Below are positions 10,522 through 21,389 of a stretch of DNA of 64,000 nt, one piece after another; the stretch's first letter is position 1, and every line of letters begins with the position of its first letter. The notes beneath the pieces are model-generated. The model searched no databases. It worked only from the letters and a program-made list of their open reading frames with translations, and was not told the DNA's origin. Source of the DNA: Corythucha ciliata (lineage: Eukaryota > Arthropoda > Insecta > Hemiptera > Tingidae); contig CM075940.1 of NCBI GenBank assembly GCA_038030265.1, positions 13,268,001-13,332,000 on the forward strand. The letters run 5' to 3'. Made by a program: the position numbers and the translations under genes.

Positions 10522-13260
10522 TATACGTACTTTGACCGTAACAGATACAATTCTCGACCTTCCATAGCTCTTTCAAGAACACTGTGGACCGAATCCCCCT
10601 CCATTTGTGTGTGTCCCTTTTCAAGAAACTTTTGGTAGATAAAAATACCTTTTTCAACACTAAATGAGAGGAGAGCATTGGCTAGTACGACGTTCCGATT
10701 TTGGTTTGTGCACCCATCGGAATAGATGATGACGTCTCTCTTTCCTCCACCTAATAGCCTTTCAATCTCCTCGATAAGGCAAGTGGCAAAAGAAGAGGCA
10801 ACCAAAGTTCCCTCATTCTCAGTAAACCAAAAGCATACGGCGTCGTGATCTGCGAGATTATAGAAAGTATAATTGTGGATAGCGAGCTTCATCTTATAGT
10901 AGGATGCGCTTGCCTGGATGTGTGGCAGCAATTTTACCGCCATAACGTCACAGCAAAGAGTGTATGCTTGGCCAAGCTCAGCTAGTTTCTTATCTGCCGC
11001 CTTTTCTTCTCGTGCCGCGTTCTTGAGGGCAATGTGTTGTGTGTATTGATCTTCGCTGACATTTCCATGCTTGTACTTGAAACACAAGTCGCATTGATCT
11101 TTTTTTGGCGCGAATATGCTGATATTTTTACGTTGGCAACGTTTATCAAATGCCCATCGGGATAACGGGTGGATACCATCATCTTTACAGTGTGCGGTAT
11201 AGAGCTGATGGAACTGTGCGATTGACGTTATGTCAGTTTGCAAATATAATTTGGAGGTGGACTGGCGGCAGTAGTGTGACTCTAATTTTGGGACTGCATC
11301 CAAAAATTTGTCGAGATGTTCGTTTCGCTGTTTCACCGACTGCGCAGACTGCGAAGAATTGGAAAAAGCAGCCCTATTTTCGTTCGGAACACATCGTTCA
11401 TCCAAATCATCACCTGAGCCGTTTTCAACTTCTTGGTCTGGGTCATCGACGATTTCTTGGCGTGGAGTGTCATTGTCCAGTTCTCCAGTTATTTGGGATG
11501 CTCCAATCGAGGCGTAGTCTTTCAGCCAGTGACGAACAGAGGAATTTTTCAGTCCGAACGTGTTCAAGAACATAGTCTGACAAACGGGTATGCGCTTTTC
11601 ATTTACTTTAAGGTGGTAAAAGTACGAAATACCTCTCTTTGACACGGGCCACTTGAGATTTTTAGTGCGCTGCTTGGGAGGTTTCTGATCAACCAGAGAC
11701 GCTATGAATAACTTTTTTGCGTTCCACTCCATACCTTCTTGCCAGAATGCAGTGAAAAGCCGGTGTCGCGTGTCATCGTCGACTTCTTGGCATCTTCTAC
11801 CGGGCCATTTCAAGCATTTTCTAGAGGAACAACGATCACCAATGGCTCTTGCTGGTTTTGGAACGTTATGTACCATTACTCTTGAGCTCTTCTTATTTTC
11901 CCTCTGGTAGCCTATGTAGGATTCCCCCTTCATCCTCTTTACTTTACTTTCATCACGTGAAGATTTAAGATCTTTGTCTCCCATCCCCAATGTTCTTTTA
12001 CGTCTGGTTGATTTTTGCCGTGATTGCTCGTTTTGATCTTCCTCTCCACCAGAGGAAGAACTTTCATTATGGTCACAAGCCAATGGGAAGATTGAGGGAC
12101 TAGTTGCCTCGCACACATTTTGAAGGGTGGAACCCAATAAGTCAGAGGGAGTAGCAGATGATTCTTCACCTTCCTTGAGGCTACTTGTGACTCCTTGGCA
12201 AACTTCATCAAATTCAGTAAAAGCGGCACCTATTGAAGCAATAACATCCTCTGGTGATTGTAGCTCTTGCTGGAGTTGATTGTTCTCAGTTGAGAAGTCT
12301 TCACAAACCTTGTCAAAATGATCAAAAGCATCACCTGGGGAAGCAGCGTTAGGTGGTCGTAGATCTAGGTGGTGTTGGATATTCTGGCAGGCCTCACTTG
12401 GCAGTCCTAGGCAACCATAATTGAAAGCATCATGATTTGGTGGGGGAGAGCGTACTCCTGTTGTATCCACAATAAATAGTATGTGGGTGTTCTCATCCTC
12501 CTCCTCCTCTTGACACTATAAACCAAAAAGAAATTTAATGAAAATTTGAGATTTCAACAGGAAAATTGAATAATTAGCATAGGTAGTTGAAATAGGTATT
12601 GAGGGACTTACTGCATTCTCTATAGTGATCGTACAAGGATCGATGTAGTTGAGATCTTGTGATCTTCAATGGCAAGTCTTTGTTCTCCTGAAGCTAAAAA
12701 CCAAACAGAATAAATTGAAATTTGGAATTCTATGTTCTGCTAAATTCGGGATAACTTTTTGAGCTTCACTTGAAAATAATGTGCAATAATATAATAATTT
12801 ATAGTCAGGAAAAATTTTGGTAAATCAAGAATAAAAACTCTAGGACGTACTGCACTCTTTGAGGCTGGAATATTGAGGAACTCGCATAATTCGTCAACAG
12901 CTACCATGAAGGTGTCATCTTCTTCACTTGTCTGTAACACGTGAATTTGTGATGATTCGCAGAGCTAAAAATATTTTAATCAATTAATGATTAATTTGAA
13001 AACCGACTGAGTAACCTCAGTCATCATAGCACATCTCAAAAATATCCCAATCATCATAGCACATCTCAACTACACATTCACTGCCTTTTTTTAATCGGCC
13101 TCAGCCATTTTATTCCCAGTGCTATTCTCAAAAACTTGCGCAGAACGTGTTACTTATTGCTTATTGTTTCCAACTAACATGGAAAACTGAATTATAATGA
13201 TGAAATTTTCAGTGAAACAACATAACTTACCAGCGACGAGATGCTCTCCTCGGCGTCCAT
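10521..13260 (-). pseudogene. Sola-like transposase, N-terminal and central part (multi-exon, truncated)
   Basis: The large exon (about 12516-10521) encodes about 660 residues: an acidic N-terminus, a basic KRTLGMGDKD segment, a CSSRKCLKWPGRRC motif, a WPVSKRGISYFYHLKVN block, KDQCDLC (a C-x2-C pair), and the presumed acidic catalytic blocks LCCDVMAVKLLPH, IIYSDGCTNQNRN and GHTQMEGDSVH. It ends at a TAG made by the Ginger junction. Upstream exons can be placed by splice sites: ATG at 13260 (MDAEESISSL, donor at 13230), an exon at 12964 to about 12851 (..EEDDTFMVAVDELCEFLN..), and one at about 12694-12613. The phase of this third exon does not match the large exon, so either the splice sites are misassigned or the gene carries an older lesion. 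Homologues are usually listed as uncharacterised arthropod proteins. Confidence 0.7.
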
Positions 13261-13450
13261 AGCGATAACGCTCTGAGATGTGTCATGATGCCTTAACACT
13301 TTAGTTATGCAATGATGACAAAACTGGCGATTGCGGCAATCCTAGCGGGTCTTCCGCTAAACTAATGATACTAGGCGATCCGGCGCCAAAATTCCAATAG
13401 AAATCGATGAATAACTCAATATGGCCAACAATTGAGATATGTCATGATGC

Positions 13451-13807
13451 TCCTTAAGCGACGTAATAGTGTATTATTTTGACTAAGGTAACTATACAAC
13501 CGAGTGAACCCATCGGGCATTTTGGGGTAGATAAAGTTGATATTTAGTGGGTAGGAGGGGTGCATGGAAGTGGAAGTGCTATGGAGTGTCCCACGAGGCT
13601 TTTGAGGCGAGCCCAAAACATTCTCTAGAGTTTACACCTCAACTGAATTCTATTGGTCGAAAGGCAGTCGCTAAGCAAGCGAGTCAGCTGGGTTTCCTAG
13701 GAAGTTATTTGTAAGCAATTAAGAAATTTATGATAATTTTATCTACCCCAATATGGCCGTAAGTTCATTCACCTGGTAGTAAAGGTTCTCTATTTTTACT
13801 TGTGCTA
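13451..13807. other. Spacer between the Sola-like element and foldback elements
   Basis: AT-rich, with no coding or repeat structure I can support. Confidence 0.35.
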
Positions 13808-13912
13808 AGGTCCTTTTCACGAGTACGTTTTTTGATCAAAGTAGCCATTTTTGTTTTGATCAGATTGAACAAATCTTTGAACCAATAACTTACTCGTGTA
13901 AAAGGGACCTAA
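13808..13912. repeat. Small hairpin element
   Basis: AGGTCCTTTTCACGAGTACG at the left faces cttactcgtgtaaaagggacct at the right, giving arms of about 22 bases with few mismatches and a ttgatcaaa/ttgatcaga core. Confidence 0.7.
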
Positions 13913-14270
13913 GATATCGACCAATAAGGGAAAAAATTAATTTAACAAAAAATCAACGATTTGTTTTTTCTCAGTGCAACGTTTTGTTGGCCTGGGGGCT
14001 TATTCTCTGACAAAACAGCAATATGTTTTTGGTAGAAATGTTTCTATTTCATTCATTTGTTTGAAGAAAATGAATGAAATAGACACATTGCTTCGAAAAA
14101 CATATTGCTTTCTTTTTAGAGAATAGGCCCCCTGGTACGCCGACCTCTTCACGAAACTATCTTGAATTGAAACAATTTTGTTGAACGTCGCGTCTCATTG
14201 AGAAAAAACACTTGTTGTTTTTAAACGAATTAATTGTTTTCTCTTATTGATCGATATCGTAGCATAAATG
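13913..14270. repeat. Foldback/MITE with ~170-bp imperfect arms
   Basis: An inner hairpin (13991-14134) pairs ggcttattctctgacaaaac-agcaatatgtttttt and atttcattcattt with aaatgaatgaaat, aaaaacatattgct and agagaataggccccc. The outer arms (ccaataagggaaaaaattaattt and gttttttctcag against aattaattgttttctcttattg and tgagaaaaaac) extend it to about 13913 and 14270. Confidence 0.7.
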
Positions 14271-14383
14271 CTAATAACTAGTGATGGGCGATAACTTTGA
14301 TAAAAAAAGTGTATTGTTTGGTTAATAGCGAATTAAATCATGTAAAAGAAAAAATTGAAATTCGAGGCAACTCGTTCAAAAAA

Positions 14384-16095
14384 TCACGCAGTCAATCGCA
14401 CGACCAGTTGCTCATTTGAAGACGCCGTGGTCTCGCTCTTCCAAACATGGTCACCACATCTTCTATGTATATTAATTTCCCGGTCCTTATGGACGTTGGC
14501 TAGAGCCAATCCATTGAGCCTGTCTTCAGACATGGTGCTTCTTAAGTACGTTTTTGTCCGCCGAAGGGTCGAAAAACTGCGCTCTGCTGAGGCGGTAGAA
14601 AATGGAAGAGTGGCTAGGATTTGCAGAAGGCGATATATGCACGGAATAAGGATTTCATGGCAAACAATCATTGTTTCAATCGCACACGAAGGATGCGTAT
14701 TCGCACTGGTCCATCGGTCTCTCCTCATCCGCAGCTCACTTGACAATCGGACCGTATTTCCGTCAGGTAGATCCTCCTCGTACAGTGACGCTGCATCCAG
14801 TATGTTCTTGTCCGAGTATTTATTCAAGTTCGAAGGTATGAGGCCTTCGAGAGCGATTATTCCCTTGAACTGATCATTAAAACGTGTTTCCATCTGGACG
14901 ATCATGTGGTCAAGGAAGGGCAAGAATATTAATTTTCGAAAGTAATCTTCGGCAGACTCTGATGGTGGTTCGCGATTTTTGCTGCGTCTTGGGAGCATAA
15001 TGTCTTCTCCGATTTCTCTGGCTTGGTCAACTGATTGTTGAAAAACAGCTTTGAATTCTCCGTCAGCATTGCTCCTGATATTCTTCAGAACACTGAGAAC
15101 GTTGTCGATGTGAGCCAGAGCCGTTGATAGGTCCTGCTTTGGATTTTGGAGGAATTCACTTAAAGGAAGAGTGAACGACAAGATGTAGGCTGTAGTTTTA
15201 AGAGCGATGATGAAATCACTTCTTTTTATTGAAGCGCAAAGCATTGCTGCTTTAGAAGCAGTTTCTGGATCTGCGTCAATTTCCAGTTTCTCCAAGCACG
15301 TCACAATCGGTGGAAATAAGTCATTAAAAGTCATGACACTGTCGTGCCTTTCTACCCAACGAGTGGAGCAGAGTGGTTTCAACTTGTTTTTCTTCGATGG
15401 ATTTTCCATTTCAGAAATTCCTTTTTTTAGTTCTGACGCGCGTTTGGGTGACGAAGAAAAGAAAGAACAGACTGATGTCAGAATGCCCATGCAGAGCATC
15501 CTGATGCTCGTAACTTCGCAACTTTTTGAAATGCACAAATTTAATTTGTGGTTATTACAGTGGGAGTAAATAGCTAAAGGTTGATCGGCCTGAACAAGTG
15601 CTTGTACTCATTTGAACTTCCCAGACATATTTGCACCTCCATCATACCCTTGCCCGCGAAGATGTTTGAAGCTCAATCCCAGTTGATTAATCTTTACGGT
15701 GATGGCATTTTTTATAGCGACTCCCGTAGTTGACTCCATTTCAACAAAACCGACAAACTCTTCTCTGATAATTTTTGTTTTCTATGTCAACATACCTCAG
15801 ACACAAAGTCATTTGCTCCTTGTTCGAAACATCAGTAGTCTCGTCACAAAGAATTGAAAAGAAATTGTTTTTTATCACTTCTTGTACAATTCGTTGTTGT
15901 ACATAGGCTCCCACGGTTTCAATTATTTCGTTCTGAATTGTTTTACTAATCATAGTACAATTCTTCCCCGACGAGTCAAGATGGCTTTTCAAATTCACAT
16001 CCCCCGCGTCGATCCTAAAAGACAATAGGCTTCGGAAAACCCCCTGCTTTCCGGACAAAATATCTGGAGATTTTGTGTCGAACACGCCATCATTT
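14384..16095 (-). pseudogene. hAT transposase relic (ZMYM1/DUF4371-like)
   Basis: Two main frames on the minus strand. The upstream one (16085-15741) has FFSILCDETTDVSNKEQMT, the DUF4371-type block with the first catalytic aspartates. The downstream one (15538-14384) has LCSTRWVERHDS and the dimerisation block STASAERSFSTLRR..LRSTMSEDRLNGLALANVH typical of hAT C-termini. Between them (15740-15540) the frame is recoverable in pieces (HLRGQGYDGGANMSGK, CNNHKLNLCISKSCE) with at least one frameshift and a stop. The N-terminal zinc-finger (TTF-type) region is missing, because the relic ends where the Sola-like fragment at 16100 begins. It is inactive. Confidence 0.85.
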
Positions 16096-16990
16096 TGAAA
16101 CGGAAGGTTTCATTATTTACACTTGAGTTAAAGTTCTTCCCAAATAGATTCGACAAAGATTTGACGTCTAGAAAGTCTGTAAACCCGTATTCGCGAACTT
16201 CATAGAGGGGGGTTTTCTTTTTAGCATTACGAATGAGATGAAAATAATTGGCTCGGAACAAATATAGGGCCAGCTTTTCTAGACCTTCTGATTTCTTTTT
16301 CAATCGTGGCATGGACGCTGTCACCCTCATTTTAGGTGTGACCCTTTACTATTTGTGGGTGATACTATTAATGTTATGCAATTTTAGTAACCTCCATTGC
16401 GTACATCATGAACATAACCTATTTTTTTGCTGCCTCGAGCAATTGTCCGAATAACATATTAAATCGATTTGTTCTTGTGAGGATTCTGACAGTTTTTTAA
16501 TGTGGTAATTTAAGCATGAAGCGATTTCCACAACTCTCCTATTCCCTTCTCCCTCGTGCCACACACAACACACAGCCTCTCTTGTCTTTAAGTTATAAAT
16601 TGTAAAATTGTATGTGGATAGCTTAGACTTGTAATAAAATACAGATACAACACCGTTGGGGGTAGATAGAGCGGCCTGCAAGTCAAAGACACAAACAATT
16701 GTATTCGGTGATGTAGACAATTTGTCTGCTTCTTTCTCCCGCCTGAAATTTATTTTTCCTTCTGTTGAGACTGGTAGTTCACATTGTCGATGTCGCCATT
16801 TGTAGCGTCTTGCTTTTTATTTTCGTAAGCACAGCATGTCTGGAAAGACCAAATTAAACGAAATGATCGATGCACAATGAACACACAAAACTATAAGTAC
16901 CTCGCATTGATCCTTTTTCGGCACGAAGAAGTCGATGTTGCACTCCCCAGTCAGCAAGCAAACGTTTTTTTCATGTTTGTTCAAAACACT
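16096..16990 (-). pseudogene. Second, diverged Sola-like transposase fragment
   Basis: Three pieces match blocks of the protein at 7526-12516. (a) A KKDQCE exon end near 16925-16912 with a GTAC donor. (b) An exon from about 16840 with VCVFDLQAALSTPNG, YNLKTREAVCCVWHE and LICYSDNCSRQQKNR (16720-16406), aligning with LCCDVMAVKLLPH, YNLADHDAVCFWF and IIYSDGCTNQNRN of the first copy. (c) YFHLIRNAKKKTPLYEVREYGFTDF (about 16255-16180), matching the post-E region. The segment with the third acidic residue is lost between b and c. The sequence is clearly divergent, so this is a second subfamily and not a duplication of the first. Confidence 0.7.
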
Positions 16991-17045
16991 TTTAAAACCT
17001 AATTCAAATCATTTAAAAAAAGTTTGTTTTAAATGTTTTAATGGC

Positions 17046-17640
17046 CGCTTTCACCCGGAAAAAACCCCTAATTTCAAGGTTTGAATAACGTTTAAAAAAC
17101 GTTAACAAATATTTTGACACAAAATGTTTGAAACACGTTTTGTTGATATCTCGCATTAACATTTTTAAAATAATATAAAAAAGTGGTAAAACTTTTTGTA
17201 GCCATATGCCTCAGAACGTATAAGAAACTTCTTACTAATGACTCAAATTTGTATGTTTGAAATGTTTAAAAAACGCAATAAATCTGTTTTAGACGTTTTT
17301 TACCAAAACGTTTAAAAGACGTTATTATTATAACTCAGACTACTATTTTTTAAGCGTCTAAAAAACGTGGTAAAACTTTCAAATATTTTGTTTGATACGT
17401 TTTAAAGACGTTTTAATAATAACTCGGAATTATATTCTTTAAATATTGGTGAAATGTGATAAAACGTAATTAAATGGGTTTTCTCTGAATGTATAAAAAA
17501 CGTTTTATTGACATCTTATATTAATATTTTTCAAAAGCTCAAAAACTTACTTACTAAAACATTTTAAAAACTTTAAACATATTTTTACAAGCCATGAAAA
17601 ACAGTGTTTTAAAATAACTGTGAAATGAATGGTGAAAGCG
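17046..17640. repeat. 595-bp AT-rich element with 10-bp inverted ends CGCTTTCACC
   Basis: CGCTTTCACC at 17046-17055 is matched by GGTGAAAGCG at 17631-17640. The interior is a diverged array of cgttta-aaaacgtt palindromes (aacgtttaaaaaacgtt, aaaacgtttaaaagacgtt, gcgtctaaaaaacg, acgttttaaagacgtt). No ORF. Probably a MITE or foldback. Confidence 0.5.
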
Positions 17641-17936
17641 TACTGGTGGGGTCAAAAACACGTCAGGGTCCGTTCTCTGATTTCCTTTGAGAGCTAGAAC
17701 AAACATTAAACGTCACACATGAAAACGACGACATATAAAGCAGAAAACTAGTAATACAATTATTGTAAAATTTCATCAATATTACGTTGGGAAGCTTGAG
17801 CAAGCAAAGCCATTGCTGCTTGTTTAAGTTCGCCGGTCGTTGAACTTGGTGACTTTTCCGCGATTATGTCTGAAAAATGCGGAATTCATATTACATATAA
17901 CACTCAGAGCAAGAATGTCGAGTTACATGAATTAGG

Positions 17937-18113
17937 CCTATACAGGGTGTTTCAGGACGAATGCTGCATATTTTAATATGTTGTAGTACTAAGTAAATGC
18001 GACCAAAATCACCCTATTGACATAAGGTCGCAAATGACGAGGAGCGCCAATTACCTTTGTTATTATTTTATTTAATATCTTTGTTCAAAACCTTGGGCTG
18101 CTTCCAGTATTGC

Positions 18114-18160
<47 letters not shown>
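17937..18160. other. Poly(A)-tailed segment (A43 at 18118-18160)
   Basis: A unit beginning tacagggtgtttcaggacga at 17940 ends in 43 A's, as expected for a retroposed sequence such as a SINE or truncated LINE. I cannot see Pol III boxes clearly and do not assign a family. Confidence 0.35.
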
Positions 18161-18162
<2 letters not shown>

Positions 18163-18625
18163 AGTTTGATTGTTCAAAATCACGCTTCCCCATGACAACT
18201 GACAATTTTACTGTACTGGCAGCAGCCACCGAACAAAGCTAGTATTGGAAATATTTAAAACAATATGCAAATCAACTAATTAACATCGAAGGATGTTAGG
18301 GATCAATTGACACCCTGAACTTATTGCCGTTAGAGCCGTAATTTGGACGAAAACCAAGTCTTTTATTTCCAGTGGCCACAACAGCCTTATTTTGGCGATT
18401 ACACTTGACAATTTCAAACCTTTGTCCAAGGTCATTGGAAAGCTTTTTTAAAGAAGAAGTTTTTTCCGCAGAGCTCATCTTGATAATGCTGTGTGCGAAA
18501 TTAAAGCTGTTAGAAAACCCTTGTTTGGTGGAAAAAGAGGACAACTTGGAAATTCAGCCCAGTATTAAGGGCCTTTAACTCAAGCTGATTCCAAAACCAC
18601 GTAGACATAATAAAAAGACAATTTT

Positions 18626-18901
18626 GTGCCATTTCAGTGGTGTGCTTCATTATTACGTGCGACGAAAATTGTTGGAGTTATGGCAGTTTGCTTGAGGAAA
18701 ACCAGCGATGCGTTAATTGTGAAAGGAACTCGCAATGGATATCATTCCACTTCTCTCTTGGAGTGCTCAATGTGTGTACTCAAAAGAAATGTGACCTCAG
18801 AGAATAATCAAACTTCGCGCACAACAAACACAGCAGCTGTTATGGGCACATCCATTGGCGGTGGGTTTTCCCAGCGTTATGGAGATACCATCCATGTCTA
18901 G
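18626..18901 (+). pseudogene. Fragment resembling Mutator-like transposase-domain proteins
   Basis: A 91-codon + frame has a Cys pair (LECSMC) followed by SENNQ and TTNTAAVMGTSIGGGFSQ. This recalls the 'NTAAVWGTLATGSGYSHL'-type block of insect proteins annotated as Mutator-like transposase domain. It is short and rests on one block, so the assignment is weak. Nothing on either side extends it convincingly. Confidence 0.35.
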
Positions 18902-19756
18902 CGACACTAAGGCACTATAAAACACGAGTACTGCAACACGGAAATCTGCGCAATGCCTTGTCCCTCACATGATTATAATTATCACCTGATCTCATTGACA
19001 AGTAATCACAAATTTCATTCATGATATTTTGTTTACCCTAACAACTGAGGGACCAAATATGGCGCTGAAATCCGTGTTGCAGTACCTGTGTTTTAAACGT
19101 TCTCTAGCGACACTTGAACAAGATTGAATCGAATCTGGACGAGCCATTGAACGAAGCGGAGTTCGTTGTGTGACTCATTCTTTATATCATCTTTAGATGA
19201 GAAGAGTATTAAAATGACAAGATTTAGTCCAGTCAAATGGGGAATTGGCCGGGACAAACGCATAGAAGTAGTTTTGTCAACGGATCTTATGTTTCTTGGG
19301 GTGCTGAATCCGAATCTGAACTTTGCCAACAAAAAATCGGTCGGCTGCACGTCGAAAATCGCAGAAAAACTGGAAATTTGCTTACTTTTTGTACTCAATC
19401 GGTTTTATCTCTGGAACTAAGTACTTTTCGATGATTGCGCTCCTTTGCATTTTTGAAATAGACTAAGTTTACGACTATTTAAGCCCAATTGTATCTCCGT
19501 ACGACTAATGGTTCCTGAGATATGGCCCGTCAAAAATTGACCATTTTCTGCCGCTGACGGAAAATTGACTGGAGCCTGAAGCTGGAAAAACTGATAAACG
19601 CTTGGCAATCTCTTTCAGATACACATCCTTCCATTTCCTAAAAAAATCCTGAAGATTCCACGTCGGGTGTTGGCACTGCACGATCTCAAATTTGGATTTG
19701 AGGGCCCTTTTGTTCGATTTGGTGAAATATCTCTGAGACCATCGGTGTAGACTAAT
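18902..19756. other. Non-coding stretch, no recognised feature
   Basis: Overlapping open frames near 19093-19608 on both strands have no family motifs. Confidence 0.35.
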
Positions 19757-19957
19757 CATAAGCGTAGCCAGCGGTGGGCAGTTGCCCTCCACTAGAATCA
19801 AAAGCGCAGATTTCGTGGGGCAGGTGCCCACCCCCAAATTCCATCAAAAAGTTAAAATTCAACACTTTTTTAATGATTAAAACTTTCGCAGGAATTGCTC
19901 AGCATCAGTACCAATTACTTGAATTTCGCCTACTCTAATGCATACACCAATTTCGCT

Positions 19958-20005
<48 letters not shown>

Positions 20006-20201
20006 AAAACCAAATTTTGCACATTACAATCTCTGCCTCACTAAGCAACCATTATCACTGATTTCGTCCACTAAGACATCACTTTTACTGACATTTCTTC
20101 CTCAAAAATGTCTTGTACTTCGATCCATAAAACCAATTTTGCGGTTTTTTCTCACTAAAAAAAAACAACACATTTTCGCTTATCTTGATTAATGTTTTTT
20201 G

Positions 20202-20232
<31 letters not shown>

Positions 20233-21389
20233 CTCTGACGATGCCTTCAGCAAAAGAAGGCGAAAACTCAGGAAACGTAGAAGTAGAAGAAGAAAAAAGC
20301 CAAAACCCTAAAAACATAACATTAATCAAGTTGTATGGCTTAAAAACTGGTAATTTTAATAACCCATTTTCTTCATTTTAGCCGTTAAAATGTTTCAAAA
20401 AACCGGGAAATTACGCATTTTTATTTATTATTTCAATTGCGGCCATCACTGGGCACAGCCTATAACCGCGAATTGGTGCGTTCGATCTGTCAACTTCAGC
20501 CGCAAAAGAAAAGTTTTTCCTCAATTTAACCTGTGGATGAACGCAATTTCTCAATTTTAGCCACGACAATTCCATCAATCAACAACAAACGGTGACAATT
20601 TTGCCAATTCGTTTTCCCTCAATTATAGCAGCAAATTAGTGCTTTTCCCCAATTATGCCTTGAGCAATTTTTTCCCCCTTCAAATTGTAGCAGTGAAAAG
20701 GTCCACATAACCCGCATGTGAGCGAATTTCATTAATTTTGACTTGGACGTTGCATCGCGAAACCAATTTCACCTGCGAACGAACAATTTTCCTTAATTTT
20801 AGCCGTGAATATAAGCACATTTTCAAAAATGTACGCGCTCTTTCTCAATTGTACCCGCAAACTTACCATATAAATGTATAAAAACGGTAAATTAGCACTT
20901 TTTCGCAATGTTTACCGAGATGTTTGTTTGAGAAACCACGATCTGGCGCCTTCTCTCAATTTCTCAATTTTAGCCGTGAATTGGCGTTTTCCCCCAATTT
21001 TAGCCGCAAGTGAGTGATTTTTCTCAATTCTACATTGAACGGGCAATTTATTTCGTCAATTTTAGCTGTGTAAAGAGCTCTTATAACCCGTGAATTAGCG
21101 CATTTTCTTAATTTCGTCGCGGACTTTGCATCGTGGAAACTGCAAATTGGTATATTTTCTCAATTTCAACCGCGAATAATGAGATTTATTTCCACGTTTA
21201 ACGTGAATCAGCGCTATTACTCAATTTTAGCCGTGAATGGGTGTTTTTCCTCAGTCTTAGCCGCAAAATGTCCTTTTCTGGATTTCATCCGCTAACATTT
21301 TTTCTCAAGACGTGCCCCCCCCCGGCCAAGTGTGGACCCGTGTCTAGCTGGCTGCCCACCCCTTGATCACGGGCTGGCTACGCCCCTGA
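19757..21389. mobile_element. Non-autonomous hAT-like element carrying degenerate tandem repeats
   Basis: The left end is GCGTAGCCAGCGGTGGGCA (from about 19761). The right end, read in complement, is CAGGGGCGTAGCCAGC followed by a GGGGTGGGCA block (21389 leftwards). CAGGGGCGTAGCCAG is a classic hAT-type terminus. The interior holds T44 (19959-20002), A28 (20202-20229), and from about 20420 to 21300 at least fifteen diverged copies of 'tttctcaattttagccgcgaattagcg', the unit also found at 1740-2262 and 3690-4560. No transposase is encoded. The 60-codon frame after the A28 run is not convincing. Confidence 0.6.

Larger units (their letters stand above)
6020..13450 (-). mobile_element. Sola-like DNA transposon (7.4 kb including a nested Ginger element)
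   Basis: The outer limits are an 18-base perfect inverted repeat: GCATCATGACATATCTCA at 6020-6037 and TGAGATATGTCATGATGC at 13433-13450. Further copies of the tgag(a/t)t.tgtcatgatg motif lie just inside on both sides (6196-6296 in both orientations, and 13270-13290). Between them is a multi-exon minus-strand transposase gene whose C-terminal part (7526-8002) is separated from the rest by the Ginger insertion. Without Ginger the element would be about 4.9 kb. The superfamily name rests on my memory of the protein family (DNA-binding N-terminus, D...D...E core, SDGCTNQNRN and GHTQMEGDS blocks) and is less certain than its being a transposon. No clear target duplication is visible. Confidence 0.65.

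Noticed and set aside
14355..14873. 172-codon + open frame
   Set aside because: It lies antisense to the hAT C-terminal domain, whose frame has clear family motifs.
18118..20229. Long A/T homopolymers as evidence of three LINE insertions
   Set aside because: No LINE coding or 3' UTR sequence adjoins the runs; the T44/A28 pair lies inside a hAT-like non-autonomous element.
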